From the NCBI GenBank assembly GCA_011391595.1, contig JAABQG010000003.1, forward strand, positions 1 to 64,000: 64,000 nt of DNA. The letters are read 5' to 3'. The position numbers and the translations under genes were made by a program. Below are positions 20,504 through 29,410 of this stretch, piece by piece (position 1 is the first letter of the stretch; every line of letters begins with the position of its first letter). This stretch comes from Hydrogenophaga sp. GTDB lineage: Bacteria; Pseudomonadota; Gammaproteobacteria; Burkholderiales; Burkholderiaceae_C. The notes beneath the pieces are model-generated. The model saw only the letters and a list, made by a program, of their open reading frames with translations. It did no database searches and had not been told where the DNA came from.

Positions 20504-21986
20504 CGGTATCGCCTCCCGTCGAGGGTGCGATGATCGCCAGGCGAGACATGCGGTAACGCATTTGCCGCAGGTTGAGTCCGAGTTGCGCCGCGGCCGCCGT
20601 TCGGTTGAAGCCGGTGTTGTTGAGCGCTCTCGTGATGATCGCTCGTTCCTGCTCGTCGAGCCAGGATTGCAGATCTTCCGGTATGACCTCGCCGGTCAAA
20701 GGGCTGGCGGTCTCTTGCGGCGCCAGGGCCGGCAAGTCGGCAGGCATGTCCGGATCATCAAGATGCAGTTCACCGCCGGTGCCGAGTGCCAGGGCGCGAT
20801 GCAACAGGTTTTCGAGTTCGCGGACATTGCCCTGCAGCGGATGGCAGAGGAGCAAACGCAGTGCGTCGGGCGACATGACAGGCGCGATCGTCCCCGACTC
20901 GCGGGCAATTCGTTCCAGCAGGGCGTCGCACAAAGCGGGTAGATCTTCGCGTCGCTCACGCAAGGGCGGCACCACGATTTCAATGACGTTGAGCCGGTAA
21001 TAAAGATCCTGTCGGAAAGAACCTGAATGCACTTCCCTGACAAGATCCTTGTGGGTTGCGCTCACGATCCGAACGTCGACCACGTCTTCCTGAGTCGACC
21101 CCAGCGGCCGAATGCGTCTTTCCTGGATGGAACGCAACAGCTTCGACTGCATGGGCAAAGGAAGGTCCCCTATTTCATCCAGAAAAAGGGTTCCACCCCG
21201 GGCGGCATGGAAATAGCCTTCACGGTCATGCGTGGACCCGGTGTACGAGCCCTTCTTTGCGCCAAAGAACTCGGCTTCAAGCAGGTTTTCCGGGATGGCG
21301 CCGCAGTTCACCGCCACGAATGGACCCTCCGAGCGGTGACTGCAGGCATGAATCGCCTGGGCCACCAACTCTTTTCCAGTGCCCGATTCACCGCGGACCA
21401 TGACGGGCGCCATGCTGTGCGCCACCTTGGCCACGCGGCGCTTGACCGAGCGCAATGCTTCGGAGTCGCCGACAAGGCGTCTAATGGCCGCGAGCCCCGC
21501 GGCGCCGGAGGCGTCGTACGCCTCGCTATCCTGGCCGGTGTCCTGGACGGATGGCAGGTCGCGCGGATTCTCTGGACGTTTCGCACTGCTGGTGACATTC
21601 CTGCTGTCATGAATCGCCGATGCCACGACAATGCGCAGTTGTTTCAGGTCCACCGGTTTGGTCAGGTAGTCAAACGCGCCGGACTTCAGTGCTTCCACTG
21701 CATTTTCAGCCGAACCATAGGCAGTGATCACAATGAATCGCTCCGGGCGGAGTTGCGCATTCATGCCTTGAAGCAACTCCAGGCCCAGGCCGTCGGGCAG
21801 GCGCATGTCGGTAATCACCGCGTTGTATCGCGCCTCTTCCAGCATTTGCCTGGCCTGCGCCAGTGTGCCGGCGGCTTCCACGCGATAGCCTTCGCGCAGC
21901 ATCGTGAGTTCGTAAAGCGTGCGCAAATCAGGCTCGTCGTCTATGACGAGGACCACGGGAGGAAGCTGGTTTACGGGAGCAGGCAT
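20490..21986 (-). CDS. pilR: PilR-like sigma-54-dependent response regulator (NtrC family)
   Basis: A 498-residue regulator. The receiver domain (about 10-125) has the phosphorylation Asp in NAVITDMRLPDG. The central AAA+ domain (about 190-420) has Walker A GESGTGKELVAQAIH, Walker B-type GGTLFLDEIGDLPLPMQ, and a C-terminal Fis-type HTH (NRTAAAAQLGLNLRQMRYRM). The loop that contacts sigma-54 reads GSYTGS rather than the usual GAFTGA. It pairs with the sensor pilS 2 bp upstream. In pseudomonads PilS/PilR activates pilA transcription from a sigma-54 promoter; the same role is inferred here. Confidence 0.88.
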   Translation of the reverse strand: MPAPVNQLPPVVLVIDDEPDLRTLYELTMLREGYRVEAAGTLAQARQMLEEARYNAVITDMRLPDGLGLELLQGMNAQLRPERFIVITAYGSAENAVEALKSGAFDYLTKPVDLKQLRIVVASAIHDSRNVTSSAKRPENPRDLPSVQDTGQDSEAYDASGAAGLAAIRRLVGDSEALRSVKRRVAKVAHSMAPVMVRGESGTGKELVAQAIHACSHRSEGPFVAVNCGAIPENLLEAEFFGAKKGSYTGSTHDREGYFHAARGGTLFLDEIGDLPLPMQSKLLRSIQERRIRPLGSTQEDVVDVRIVSATHKDLVREVHSGSFRQDLYYRLNVIEIVVPPLRERREDLPALCDALLERIARESGTIAPVMSPDALRLLLCHPLQGNVRELENLLHRALALGTGGELHLDDPDMPADLPALAPQETASPLTGEVIPEDLQSWLDEQERAIITRALNNTGFNRTAAAAQLGLNLRQMRYRMSRLAIIAPSTGGDTDDLA

Positions 21987-21988
21987 AT

Positions 21989-23731
21989 TTATTGGGCGGG
22001 CAGGCGCGAGTCGAAACCGGTCCGGGTCACCTCACCAGCCGGTTCGAAGCTTACCGAAAATTCGTTGCCCCAGGCGAGCTTTCCGTCATGTTCGCGGCTG
22101 GTTCTTTCATACGCAATCTCCGCGTCATGGCGCTCGCACAACTCGCGGCAGATGTAGAGGCCCAGGCCGCTGGAGCGACTTTCCGAGGTGAAAAAGGGCT
22201 CGAAAAGATGGCGCTCCACGGTTTGCTCAAGCGGTTCGCCCGCACTCCAGACCATCATCTGCGGCCGACCTTGGGAAGAAGTCTCGGTGGTCACCTCGAC
22301 AGGCATGCCCGGTCCGGCATACCGCAGCGCATTGTCAAGAAGGTTGACCAGGACCCGGCGCAAATGATCAGGCTCGAACCTCGCATGGATTGCGCCGCTC
22401 GTCAGAGATAGCCGCAGATTGCGCGGGTCGCCGTTTTGCTTTGACCACTCTGCGCACATGGTCTGAACGGATTCGTGAAGAAGCACGCGACTGCCTGTGG
22501 CGCCGACGCTGAAGTGCTCGACACGCGCAACGTCAAGGATCTCGTCAACGATGCGCGCCAGTCGCTTGGCATTCTGTTTGACCATCAGAGTCAACCGCTT
22601 CTGCGCCGGATCGGACAGTTCTTCATCCAGCAGGGCGTTGGCCTGCGCGATGGCTGCCAGCGGATTGCGGATCTCGTGCGCCACGGCAGCGGACATGCGG
22701 CCCATTGCGGCGAGCTTTTCGGTCCGTACCCTTGCCTCCGTTTCACGCCGGTCCTGCAGGAACATCACGCACAGGCTTTCTGCCCCCTCGGCCAGCGTGG
22801 CGGCGAGTTGTGTTCGAACGCGCAGCCAGCAGTGTGGCAATCCCGCACGTCGCAGGTCGACATCCGCAGACTGCGGGCCGCCCCGCATGAACGTCGCATC
22901 CGCCAGGCGGGCCAAGGGTTGCCAAGCGCGCTCGCTGGAGAGCCTGAATGGGGCGGGCCGGGTTGGCTGCACCCAGTCCAGGAGTGCCCTGGCGGAAGGA
23001 TTGGCTGCACGTACGATGAAGTCATTGTCGATGACCAGCACGCCATCCGTCAGGTTCTCGATCACCAGGTGATTCACCATCGTCTGGACACGGACTTCCC
23101 TTGCGTTTCGCCGGGCCGCTTCTTCCTCCCGGGACAGGCGTGAAGCGAGTTGGTTGGTCAGGAAGGCAACGAAGAACAGGCCGGTCCCCGTGAGTGCCGC
23201 CTGCAGGAGACGCGATGCCGTTTCGGCGGGAAGGTGCAATGAGATCCACCAGGCGTCGGCCAACAGGAGCAGCGTGACCGCGGCGGTCGTGCCAAGCGCC
23301 AGCAACCTCGACCCCAGCACTGCCGCAAGCAGCACGGGCAGTGCGAACAGCGGCGTGTAGTTGATCGTACCGCCGTGAAGGAGTTGCATCGCCGAGAAAG
23401 CGACCACGTCCACGGCGATGGTGATGACCCACTGTTTATCGAAATGCTGACCGGGCGACGGTGGCCTTGCCAGCAGGCGGACCGCCACGGTCGCTACCAG
23501 ATAGAGGATGCACAGATTCAGCAGCAGGAACGACAGTCCCTGGCCCAGAAAGTAAGCCGACGCCTGCATCAGCAGCAGCACCAGGGCAACCATGACGCGC
23601 GCGTTCATGAAGCCGTGCCATAGTCGGCCGGACGCCCCGTGGTTGATCGCTGTCCGGGTATCAACTGCCTGGGGTATTCCATCGGCGCCGAACCAGGAGG
23701 ACGCCGCTTCAGTTCTTTCCGGTGTTCCCAT
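21989..23731 (-). CDS. pilS: PilS-like membrane sensor histidine kinase
   Basis: A 580-residue kinase. The N-terminus has about six transmembrane helices (from ARVMVALVLLLMQASAY to LLQAALTGTGLFFVAFLTNQLASRL), as in PilS, followed by a PAS-like segment (MVNHLVIENLTDGVLVIDNDFIV). The dimerisation helix has the phospho-His in AAVAHEIRNPLAAIAQANALL. The ATPase domain has NLLDNALRYAG (N box) and SRSSGLGLYICRELCERHD (G2 box). It is directly followed by pilR. The start codon is uncertain within the first 50 residues because several Met codons are available. Confidence 0.88.
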   Translation of the reverse strand: MGTPERTEAASSWFGADGIPQAVDTRTAINHGASGRLWHGFMNARVMVALVLLLMQASAYFLGQGLSFLLLNLCILYLVATVAVRLLARPPSPGQHFDKQWVITIAVDVVAFSAMQLLHGGTINYTPLFALPVLLAAVLGSRLLALGTTAAVTLLLLADAWWISLHLPAETASRLLQAALTGTGLFFVAFLTNQLASRLSREEEAARRNAREVRVQTMVNHLVIENLTDGVLVIDNDFIVRAANPSARALLDWVQPTRPAPFRLSSERAWQPLARLADATFMRGGPQSADVDLRRAGLPHCWLRVRTQLAATLAEGAESLCVMFLQDRRETEARVRTEKLAAMGRMSAAVAHEIRNPLAAIAQANALLDEELSDPAQKRLTLMVKQNAKRLARIVDEILDVARVEHFSVGATGSRVLLHESVQTMCAEWSKQNGDPRNLRLSLTSGAIHARFEPDHLRRVLVNLLDNALRYAGPGMPVEVTTETSSQGRPQMMVWSAGEPLEQTVERHLFEPFFTSESRSSGLGLYICRELCERHDAEIAYERTSREHDGKLAWGNEFSVSFEPAGEVTRTGFDSRLPAQ

Positions 23732-23968
23732 TCAGCTCTCGGCCTGCTGGCGGTGCGCGGTGCTGCAGTAAAGGCCAAGACGGCCTTCCAGGGCGTCCGG
23801 GCGCGGCAGATGAACACCACACACGGGGCAACGCACCATCTCCTGGAGCTGCGCGGGCGGTGCGGAGGGCTTCTCTGGCGGATTGCGAGCCGCCAAATCC
23901 TTTTTCCGGCCATTGCGCCATAGCCAGACGCCCGCGAGCACGGCAAGAAGAATGATCAGCGCCTTCAT
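23732..23968 (-). CDS. PP0621-family small membrane protein with zinc-ribbon-like C-terminus
   Basis: A 78-residue protein starting at ATG 23968 (MKALIILLAVLAGVWLWRNG). It has one N-terminal transmembrane helix and a short Pro/Ala linker. The C-terminal metal-binding-like motif is CPVCGVHLPRPDAL with a later Cys and His (YCSTAHR). The start overlaps the stop of the upstream ccsA-like gene by 4 bp (ATGA), showing translational coupling. Function unknown. Its stop codon abuts the pilS start. Confidence 0.8.
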   Translation of the reverse strand: MKALIILLAVLAGVWLWRNGRKKDLAARNPPEKPSAPPAQLQEMVRCPVCGVHLPRPDALEGRLGLYCSTAHRQQAES

Positions 23969-24777
23969 GCAGAACGGCCCAGCATGACCTCCATGACGAA
24001 GCGCGAACCCGCGTAGGCCAACAGCAGCAAGCCCGCACCGATGTACAGCACGCGCACCGCGCGGCGCCCGCGCCAGCCAAACCGGGAGCGGCCGACGAGC
24101 AGCGTGGCAAAGGCCAGCCACGACAGGACGGAGAATACGGTCTTGTGGTCCCACTTCCATCGTGCACCGGCCGCGCCATACAACTGCTCGCCAAAGAACC
24201 AGCCGGCAATCAGTGTTGCGCTCAGCAACACGAACCCGGCCTCGACGAAGCGGAACATGAGGCGCTCCAGCGTCAATAACGGAACGCCACTGTGGGCATC
24301 GGCTGCCAGGCGGATCTCCTTTTCAGCGCGTGTCATGAGCCACGCATGGACTACCGCGGCGGCAAACAGCCCGTACGAGGCGATCCCCAGCGCCCAATGC
24401 AGTGGCAACCAGGGAGACGCCAGGGTCTGCAATTCGGTTCCCGGAAACAACAGCGCGACGAGGACGGCCAGCGCGCCAAACCCGGCCAGTGCCCAGCGCG
24501 CCGTCAGGTTGGGAAAAACATGACTCTCAATGGCATAGACGGTAAGTACCAGCCAGGCCGTGACCGAAAGGGCGGGTGCAAAGCCGAATCGGGGAGGGTC
24601 TCCCAGCAGGCCGGCGGCCAGCATCAGTCCGTGCAGGACCCATGCGGTCAGCAGAATCCATCGTGCCGCCTGAGCACTGAGCCGCGACGCGCCGGCAGCC
24701 GGAACCGCATAGGCCATGGCGGCGCCAAGGGCGAGCAGGATGCTGACGGGAGACGCACTGGCTAAAATCATGGCCAC
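23965..24777 (-). CDS. CcsA/YpjD-type cytochrome c assembly membrane protein
   Basis: A 270-residue polytopic protein with about eight hydrophobic segments, belonging to the cytochrome c assembly (CcsA/HemX) family. The segment ALGIASYGLFAAAVVHAWLMTRAEKEI and the C-terminal FSVLSWLAFATLLVGRSRFGWRGRRAVRVLYIG are typical of the proteobacterial YpjD/CorE-like branch. Members handle heme or influence membrane-protein assembly; the precise substrate is not known. It faces ffh divergently, with 82 bp between the two starts. Confidence 0.82.
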   Translation of the reverse strand: MAMILASASPVSILLALGAAMAYAVPAAGASRLSAQAARWILLTAWVLHGLMLAAGLLGDPPRFGFAPALSVTAWLVLTVYAIESHVFPNLTARWALAGFGALAVLVALLFPGTELQTLASPWLPLHWALGIASYGLFAAAVVHAWLMTRAEKEIRLAADAHSGVPLLTLERLMFRFVEAGFVLLSATLIAGWFFGEQLYGAAGARWKWDHKTVFSVLSWLAFATLLVGRSRFGWRGRRAVRVLYIGAGLLLLAYAGSRFVMEVMLGRSA

Positions 24778-24859
24778 AGTTTAGCGTTTTGCACATGGCC
24801 GGCGCTCGCGGGCCTCCGGTCTGCGGGTATGCCGGTTTCCAACCGACGGGACACTTCTT

Positions 24860-26242
24860 ATGGCTTCCGCCCTGACCGACAAACTTTCCCGGCTGGTCAA
24901 ACAGATCAGCGGGCAGGCCCGCATCACCGAATCCAACGTGACCGACATGTTGCGCGAGGTGCGCATGGCGCTGCTCGAGGCCGATGTGGCGCTGCCCGTG
25001 GTGCGCGACTTCATCGCACGGGTCAAGGAAAAGGCATTGGGCCAGGAAGTGATGGGCTCGCTCAAGCCTGGCCAGGCGTTGGTGGGCATCGTCAACCGTG
25101 AGCTGGCAGCCACCATGGGCGAGGGCGTTTCCGACATCAATCTCGCCGCTCAGCCCCCGGTCGTGATCCTGATGGCCGGCCTGCAGGGTGCAGGCAAGAC
25201 CACCACGACCGCCAAACTGGCCAGGCACCTGATCGAGAAGCGCAAGAAGAAGGTGCTGACCGTCTCGGGCGACGTGTACCGGCCGGCCGCCATCGAGCAG
25301 CTCAAGACGGTCACCGCGCAGGCCGGCGCCGAATGGTTTCCCAGCACCCCTGACCAGAAGCCACTTGAGATTGCCCGGGCCGCCATCGATTACGCGCGCA
25401 AGCATTACTTCGACGTGCTGCTGGTCGACACCGCCGGGCGGCTGGCCATCGACGAAGCCCTGATGCAGGAGATCCGCGAACTGCACGCCGAACTCAAACC
25501 GGTGGAAACGCTGTTTGTGGTGGATGCAATGCAGGGCCAGGACGCCGCCAATACCGCCAGGGCCTTCAAGGACGCGCTTCCGATTACCGGCATCATCCTG
25601 ACGAAAACCGACGGCGACTCGCGCGGCGGCGCGGCGCTCTCGGTCCGCCAGATCACCGGCGCGCCGATCAAGTTCGCCGGCACCAGCGAGAAAATCGACG
25701 GGCTGGAGGTGTTTGACGCCGAGCGCCATGCCGGCCGGATTCTGGGCATGGGCGATATCGTGGCCTTGGTCGAGCAGGTTACGGCCGGCGTGGACATGGA
25801 GGCTGCGCAAAAGCTGGCGGCCAAGGTCAAAAGTGGCGCGAGCTTCGACCTCAACGACTTCCTGGCGCAGATCCAGCAGATGAAACAGATGGGTGGTCTT
25901 TCCAGCCTGATGGACAAGCTTCCGACGCAGATGGCGGCAAAGGCCAGCGAGGTGGATCTGAACCGCGCCGAGAAAGACATTGGCCGCAAGCAAGGCATCA
26001 TCCACAGCATGACTCCGCAGGAGCGGCGCAAACCCGAGTTGCTCAAGGCCACGCGCAAGCGCCGCATTGCCGCCGGCGCGGGCGTGCAGGTTCAGGAGGT
26101 CAACCGCCTGCTCAAGGAGTTCGAGCAGATGCAGGACATGATGAGGAAGATGAAGGGCGGCGGCCTCATGAAGATGATGAAGCGCATGGGTGGCATGAAA
26201 GGCATGGGCGGCGGTGGTGGCCTGCCCGGGATGCCTTTCTGA
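24860..26242 (+). CDS. ffh: Ffh, signal recognition particle GTPase
   Basis: A 460-residue SRP54 homologue that binds 4.5S RNA and signal sequences and delivers ribosomes to FtsY. The N domain (about 1-90) is followed by the G domain with GLQGAGKTTTTAKLARHL (P-loop), DTAGRLAIDEALM and TKTDGDSRGGAALSV. The methionine-rich M domain ends in MMRKMKGGGLMKMMKRMGG and a glycine-rich tail. Length and order match the family. It diverges from the ccsA-like gene, consistent with the common ccsA/ffh neighbourhood. Confidence 0.97.
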   Translation: MASALTDKLSRLVKQISGQARITESNVTDMLREVRMALLEADVALPVVRDFIARVKEKALGQEVMGSLKPGQALVGIVNRELAATMGEGVSDINLAAQPPVVILMAGLQGAGKTTTTAKLARHLIEKRKKKVLTVSGDVYRPAAIEQLKTVTAQAGAEWFPSTPDQKPLEIARAAIDYARKHYFDVLLVDTAGRLAIDEALMQEIRELHAELKPVETLFVVDAMQGQDAANTARAFKDALPITGIILTKTDGDSRGGAALSVRQITGAPIKFAGTSEKIDGLEVFDAERHAGRILGMGDIVALVEQVTAGVDMEAAQKLAAKVKSGASFDLNDFLAQIQQMKQMGGLSSLMDKLPTQMAAKASEVDLNRAEKDIGRKQGIIHSMTPQERRKPELLKATRKRRIAAGAGVQVQEVNRLLKEFEQMQDMMRKMKGGGLMKMMKRMGGMKGMGGGGGLPGMPF

Positions 26243-26261
26243 GCGGTTGCGGCCGTTTTTT

Positions 26262-26321
26262 CAAGCCTTTTTTGGCTTTTCTCCGCTTCGAAGGGGCGTT
26301 GGAAGATATTGATTTAGTAGT
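26262..26321 (+). repeat. Dispersed intergenic repeat, copy 4
   Basis: CAAGCC then TTTTTTGGCTTTTCTCCGC, TTCGAAGG, GGCGTTGGAAGATATTGA and TTTAGTAG align with copy 3. The AAGCC/GGCTT arms around the T-run form a small terminator-like hairpin between the convergent ffh and miaB genes. Confidence 0.5.
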
Positions 26322-26339
26322 TCCATGTGATGGCTGGAT

Positions 26340-27692
26340 TCAGTTCGTCAATGCGTCTGCGTTCACCAGTACCTCGCCACGCAGTGAATGTGCCATCGCC
26401 TGGGTGATACGCACGTCGATCATCTGGCCGACCAGACGTGCCGCATTCGGGCCGCCGGGGAAATTGACGGCGCGATTGCACTCCGTGCGGCCCATGAGTT
26501 CGGCCGGGTCCCGGCGTGCGGGACCTTCCACCAGGATGCGCTGGACGGTTCCCTGGCGTGTGGCGCTGATGCTGCGGATGTTGGTCTCGATCACGGCCTG
26601 CAAGGACTGAAGGCGGCGCAGCTTGACTGCGTGCGGTGTGTCGTCAAGCAGGTTGGCCGCTGGCGTGCCCGGGCGCGGGCTGAAGATGAAGCTGAAGCTG
26701 TTGTCAAAGCCGATGTCGTCGATCAGCTTCATCATCTTGCCGAAGTCTTCCTCGGTCTCGCCCGGGAATCCCACGATGAAGTCACTGCTCATGGCCATGT
26801 CGGGGCGGATGGCGCGCAGCTTGCGCACCGTGCTCTTGTATTCCATGGCCGTGTAGCCACGCTTCATCGCCATCAGGATGCGGTCCGATCCGTGCTGCAC
26901 AGGAAGGTGGAGGTGGCTGACCAGCTTGGGCACCTTGTCGTAGACGTCAATCAGGCGCTGCGTGAATTCGTTCGGGTGGCTGGTGGTGTAGCGGATACGC
27001 TCGATGCCGGGGATGTCGGCCACATATTCGATCAGCAGCGCGAAGTCGGCCACCCCGGCGGTGTCGCCCATCTTGCCGCGGTAGGCGTTGACGTTCTGGC
27101 CCAGCAGCGTGACCTCCTTCACACCTTGGTCGGCAAGGCCGGCCACCTCGACCAACACGTCGTCAAATGGGCGGCTCACCTCCTCCCCACGTGTGTACGG
27201 CACCACGCAGTAGCTACAGTATTTGGAGCAGCCTTCCATGATGGAGACGAAGGCGACCGCGCCGTCGACCCGCGCTGGGGGCAGGTGGTCGAACTTCTCG
27301 ATCTCGGGAAAGCTGATGTCCACTTGCGGGCGCGCCTGGCGCTCGCGCTGTGCCAGCAGCTCGGGCAGGCGATGCAGCGTCTGCGGACCGAACACAACGT
27401 CCACGTAGGGCGCACGCTTGATGATCTCGGCGCCTTCCTGGCTGGCCACGCAGCCGCCGACGCCGATCAGCACGCCTTTTTTCTTCAGGTGCTGCACCCG
27501 CCCCAGGTCGCTGAAGACCTTTTCCTGCGCCTTTTCGCGCACCGAACAGGTGTTGAACAGGATCAGGTCGGCTTCGTCCACGTTGCTGGTGGGCTCATAG
27601 CCTTCGGCGGCGTTCATCACGTCGGCCATCTTGTCAGAGTCATACTCGTTCATCTGACATCCGAAGGTTTTGATGAAGACTTTTTTGCTCAT
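26340..27692 (-). CDS. miaB: MiaB, tRNA-2-methylthio-N6-dimethylallyladenosine synthase
   Basis: A 450-residue radical-SAM methylthiotransferase modifying A37 in tRNAs that read codons starting with U. The N-terminal UPF0004 domain holds three cluster cysteines ([29 protein letters not shown]). The radical-SAM motif CxxxCxxC is in [22 protein letters not shown]-terminal TRAM domain ends around [18 protein letters not shown]. Length and domain order are normal. It converges on ffh. Confidence 0.97.
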   Translation of the reverse strand: MSKKVFIKTFGCQMNEYDSDKMADVMNAAEGYEPTSNVDEADLILFNTCSVREKAQEKVFSDLGRVQHLKKKGVLIGVGGCVASQEGAEIIKRAPYVDVVFGPQTLHRLPELLAQRERQARPQVDISFPEIEKFDHLPPARVDGAVAFVSIMEGCSKYCSYCVVPYTRGEEVSRPFDDVLVEVAGLADQGVKEVTLLGQNVNAYRGKMGDTAGVADFALLIEYVADIPGIERIRYTTSHPNEFTQRLIDVYDKVPKLVSHLHLPVQHGSDRILMAMKRGYTAMEYKSTVRKLRAIRPDMAMSSDFIVGFPGETEEDFGKMMKLIDDIGFDNSFSFIFSPRPGTPAANLLDDTPHAVKLRRLQSLQAVIETNIRSISATRQGTVQRILVEGPARRDPAELMGRTECNRAVNFPGGPNAARLVGQMIDVRITQAMAHSLRGEVLVNADALTN

Positions 27693-27882
27693 TGCGAATT
27701 CCCGAAAGTCCAGTAAATCGATCGCATCAGGGGACCCCGTGGCGCTGGAGTAAACCCGATATCGCCTTGAAACTCAGGTCCCATACCGATGGAATTCAAC
27801 CTGGCGCTGCAAAGTGTCGTAGCGGATCGTCCTGCCTTGAGGCATCGGTTCAGTCGTGTGGGGGCCCGGCGGCACCCGTTGG

Positions 27883-28263
27883 TTATTGCGCAGCCCGAAC
27901 CGGCCGTTTGATCGCGACTTCAGCGGGGGTCAGAACCCAGACTTGATGGATCAATCCGTGGCTGTCGCGGACATAGTTCACCATATAGGGCTCTCCAGCC
28001 AGGCGGGAAGGCAAGATCAACAGGTTGTCGGGGCCGAGGATGCGTGCGCCTGGCGAAAGTCGGTCGGGTTTCCCGTCAAGCATGACTTCGGGCGAAAGCT
28101 GCACGACGAGCTTTCCTCTCAGCGCTTTTTCGGGAAAGGTGCGCACAGTGCCTTGCGCGCTGGCGTCGAGGGGAAGTGCAACGCCGCCCAGTGTCATCAG
28201 GCCGGCAAAGGCCATCGCAATGGCAACGGGAAAAGTCTTCAGGCAGCGGTTCATGGTGTTCAT
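27883..28263 (-). CDS. Small exported hypothetical protein
   Basis: About 126 residues, starting at ATG 28263 (MNTMNRCLKTFPVAIAMAF) or at ATG 28254. A typical Sec signal peptide runs through GLMTLGGVALPLDASAQG, with likely cleavage after ASA. The mature part is short, beta-rich and ends in VWVLTPAEVAIKRPVRAAQ. I recognise it as a conserved exported protein of this bacterial group without a known role. The longer frame reaching back into the tRNA gene is rejected. It sits between miaB and tRNA-Met on the minus strand. Confidence 0.7.
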   Translation of the reverse strand: MNTMNRCLKTFPVAIAMAFAGLMTLGGVALPLDASAQGTVRTFPEKALRGKLVVQLSPEVMLDGKPDRLSPGARILGPDNLLILPSRLAGEPYMVNYVRDSHGLIHQVWVLTPAEVAIKRPVRAAQ

Positions 28264-28345
28264 CCAGAGGCTGGGGGGAAAAGCCGGGTGGCCTGTATCG
28301 GCTCGCCGGAGAGTGCCGAAAAGTGTAGCACCTGGCTGGCCAATG

Positions 28346-28378
28346 CAAAAACCCGCAGTGCGATTGCACCTGCGGGTT
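28346..28378 (-). terminator. Intrinsic terminator of tRNA-Met
   Basis: On the minus strand AACCCGCAG (plus 28370-28378) pairs with CTGCGGGTT (plus 28350-28358) around an 11-nt loop and is followed by TTT. It starts 12 bp after the tRNA 3' end. Confidence 0.8.
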
Positions 28379-28389
28379 CCTTGAAAAAC

Positions 28390-28466
28390 TGGTGGTGATA
28401 GGTGGATTTGAACCACCGACATCAGCATTATGAATGCTGCGCTCTAACCGACTGAGCTATATCACC
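28390..28466 (-). tRNA. tRNA-Met (anticodon CAT), CCA encoded
   Basis: On the minus strand a 77-nt cloverleaf can be folded: acceptor GGTGATA/TATCACC, D-arm around AGCTCAGTCGGTTAGAGC, anticodon stem CAGCA/TGCTG with loop TTCATAA (anticodon CAT), T-arm GGTGGTTCAAATCCACC, discriminator A and encoded CCA. The perfectly paired first position of the acceptor argues against initiator tRNA, so elongator Met is the best call; tRNA-Ile2, whose CAT is modified to lysidine, cannot be fully excluded by eye. Confidence 0.93.
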
Positions 28467-28502
28467 ATCGAGCCGAATTATAGCGAAAAGTCTGTGCCGG
28501 GG

Positions 28503-29282
28503 TCAGCTGTGGGTGAAGGCTGCGGGCCGTTTGTTCAGGAACGCATCCATGCCTTCGGTCTGGTCGGCGGTGGCAAACAAGGCGTGGAACAGGCGGCGCT
28601 CGAACATCACGCCGTCGGTCAGTCCGCTCTCGAAAGAACGGTTCACGCTTTCCTTGGCGGCCATGCTGGCCAGCTGGCCGTGGCCGCAGACCATGAGGGC
28701 TGCCGCGAGGGCCTCGTCCATCAGGCGATCCAGTGGCACCACCCGGCTCACCAGGCCGGCACGCTCGGCTTCCGTCGCGTCCATCATGCGCCCGGTCAGC
28801 ACCATGTCCATCGCCTTCGATTTGCCCACGGCGCGCGGCAGGCGCTGGGTGCCGCCGGCGCCGGGGATGATGCCGATCTTGATCTCGGGCTGGCCGAACT
28901 TCGCATTGTCGGCGGCGATGATGAAATCGCACATCATGGCCAGTTCGCAGCCGCCCCCCAGCGCAAAGCCGGCTACGGCCGCGATCACGGGCTTGCGGAT
29001 CGAGCGGATGGTTTCCCAGTTGCGGGTGATGAAGTCGTCCTTGTAGACGTCGGCAAAGCTGTATTTCGCCATCGCCGAGATATCCGCGCCGGCCGCGAAG
29101 GCTTTTTCGCTGCCGGTGACGATCATGCAGCCGATGGCTTCGTTGGCATCGAAGTCCTTGAGCGCGGCGCCGAGTTCGTCCATCAGGGCGCTGTTGAGCG
29201 CATTGAGCGCCTTCGGCCGGTTCAAAGTGATGATGCCGACTTTTTCGGCCTCGATGCGCACCTCGATCAGTTCATAAGCCAT
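28503..29282 (-). CDS. Enoyl-CoA hydratase (crotonase family)
   Basis: A 259-residue crotonase. The start is ATG 29282, with GGAGGA 6 nt upstream. Oxyanion-hole segments are [16 protein letters not shown] and [20 protein letters not shown], and the two catalytic glutamates of hydratases are present (CELAMM and [20 protein letters not shown]). It would hydrate 2-enoyl-CoA in beta-oxidation. Since it is divergent from paaG-paaI-paaK across a shared palindromic operator, it may serve as the PaaF-type 2,3-dehydroadipyl-CoA hydratase, but short-chain fatty-acid hydratase is equally possible. Confidence 0.9.
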   Translation of the reverse strand: MAYELIEVRIEAEKVGIITLNRPKALNALNSALMDELGAALKDFDANEAIGCMIVTGSEKAFAAGADISAMAKYSFADVYKDDFITRNWETIRSIRKPVIAAVAGFALGGGCELAMMCDFIIAADNAKFGQPEIKIGIIPGAGGTQRLPRAVGKSKAMDMVLTGRMMDATEAERAGLVSRVVPLDRLMDEALAAALMVCGHGQLASMAAKESVNRSFESGLTDGVMFERRLFHALFATADQTEGMDAFLNKRPAAFTHS

Positions 29283-29366
29283 GGGCTTCCTCCGGGTTTT
29301 CTGTTGAAATGTTTCGACGTAGCGCAGGACTATAACCAAGGCCCGGAACAAGGGGAAAAATTGGCC

Positions 29367-29382
29367 AACCGATCGGTCGGTT
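29367..29382. promoter_or_regulatory. Palindromic operator (TetR-type, candidate PaaR site)
   Basis: AACCGATCGGTCGGTT has perfect AACCGA/TCGGTT arms around a 4-bp centre. It lies in the 128-bp gap between the enoyl-CoA hydratase and paaG starts. Shape and location fit a TetR-family repressor controlling both directions. PaaR is the obvious candidate, because the plus-strand operon is phenylacetate catabolism. No regulator gene is present in the window. Confidence 0.6.
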
Positions 29383-29410
29383 AATGGTAAATTCCCCCGC
29401 AGGAGACACC

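Noticed and set aside
28264-28428. N-terminal extension of the small exported protein into tRNA-Met
   Set aside because: It would put the tRNA gene inside coding sequence and remove the signal peptide from the N-terminus.
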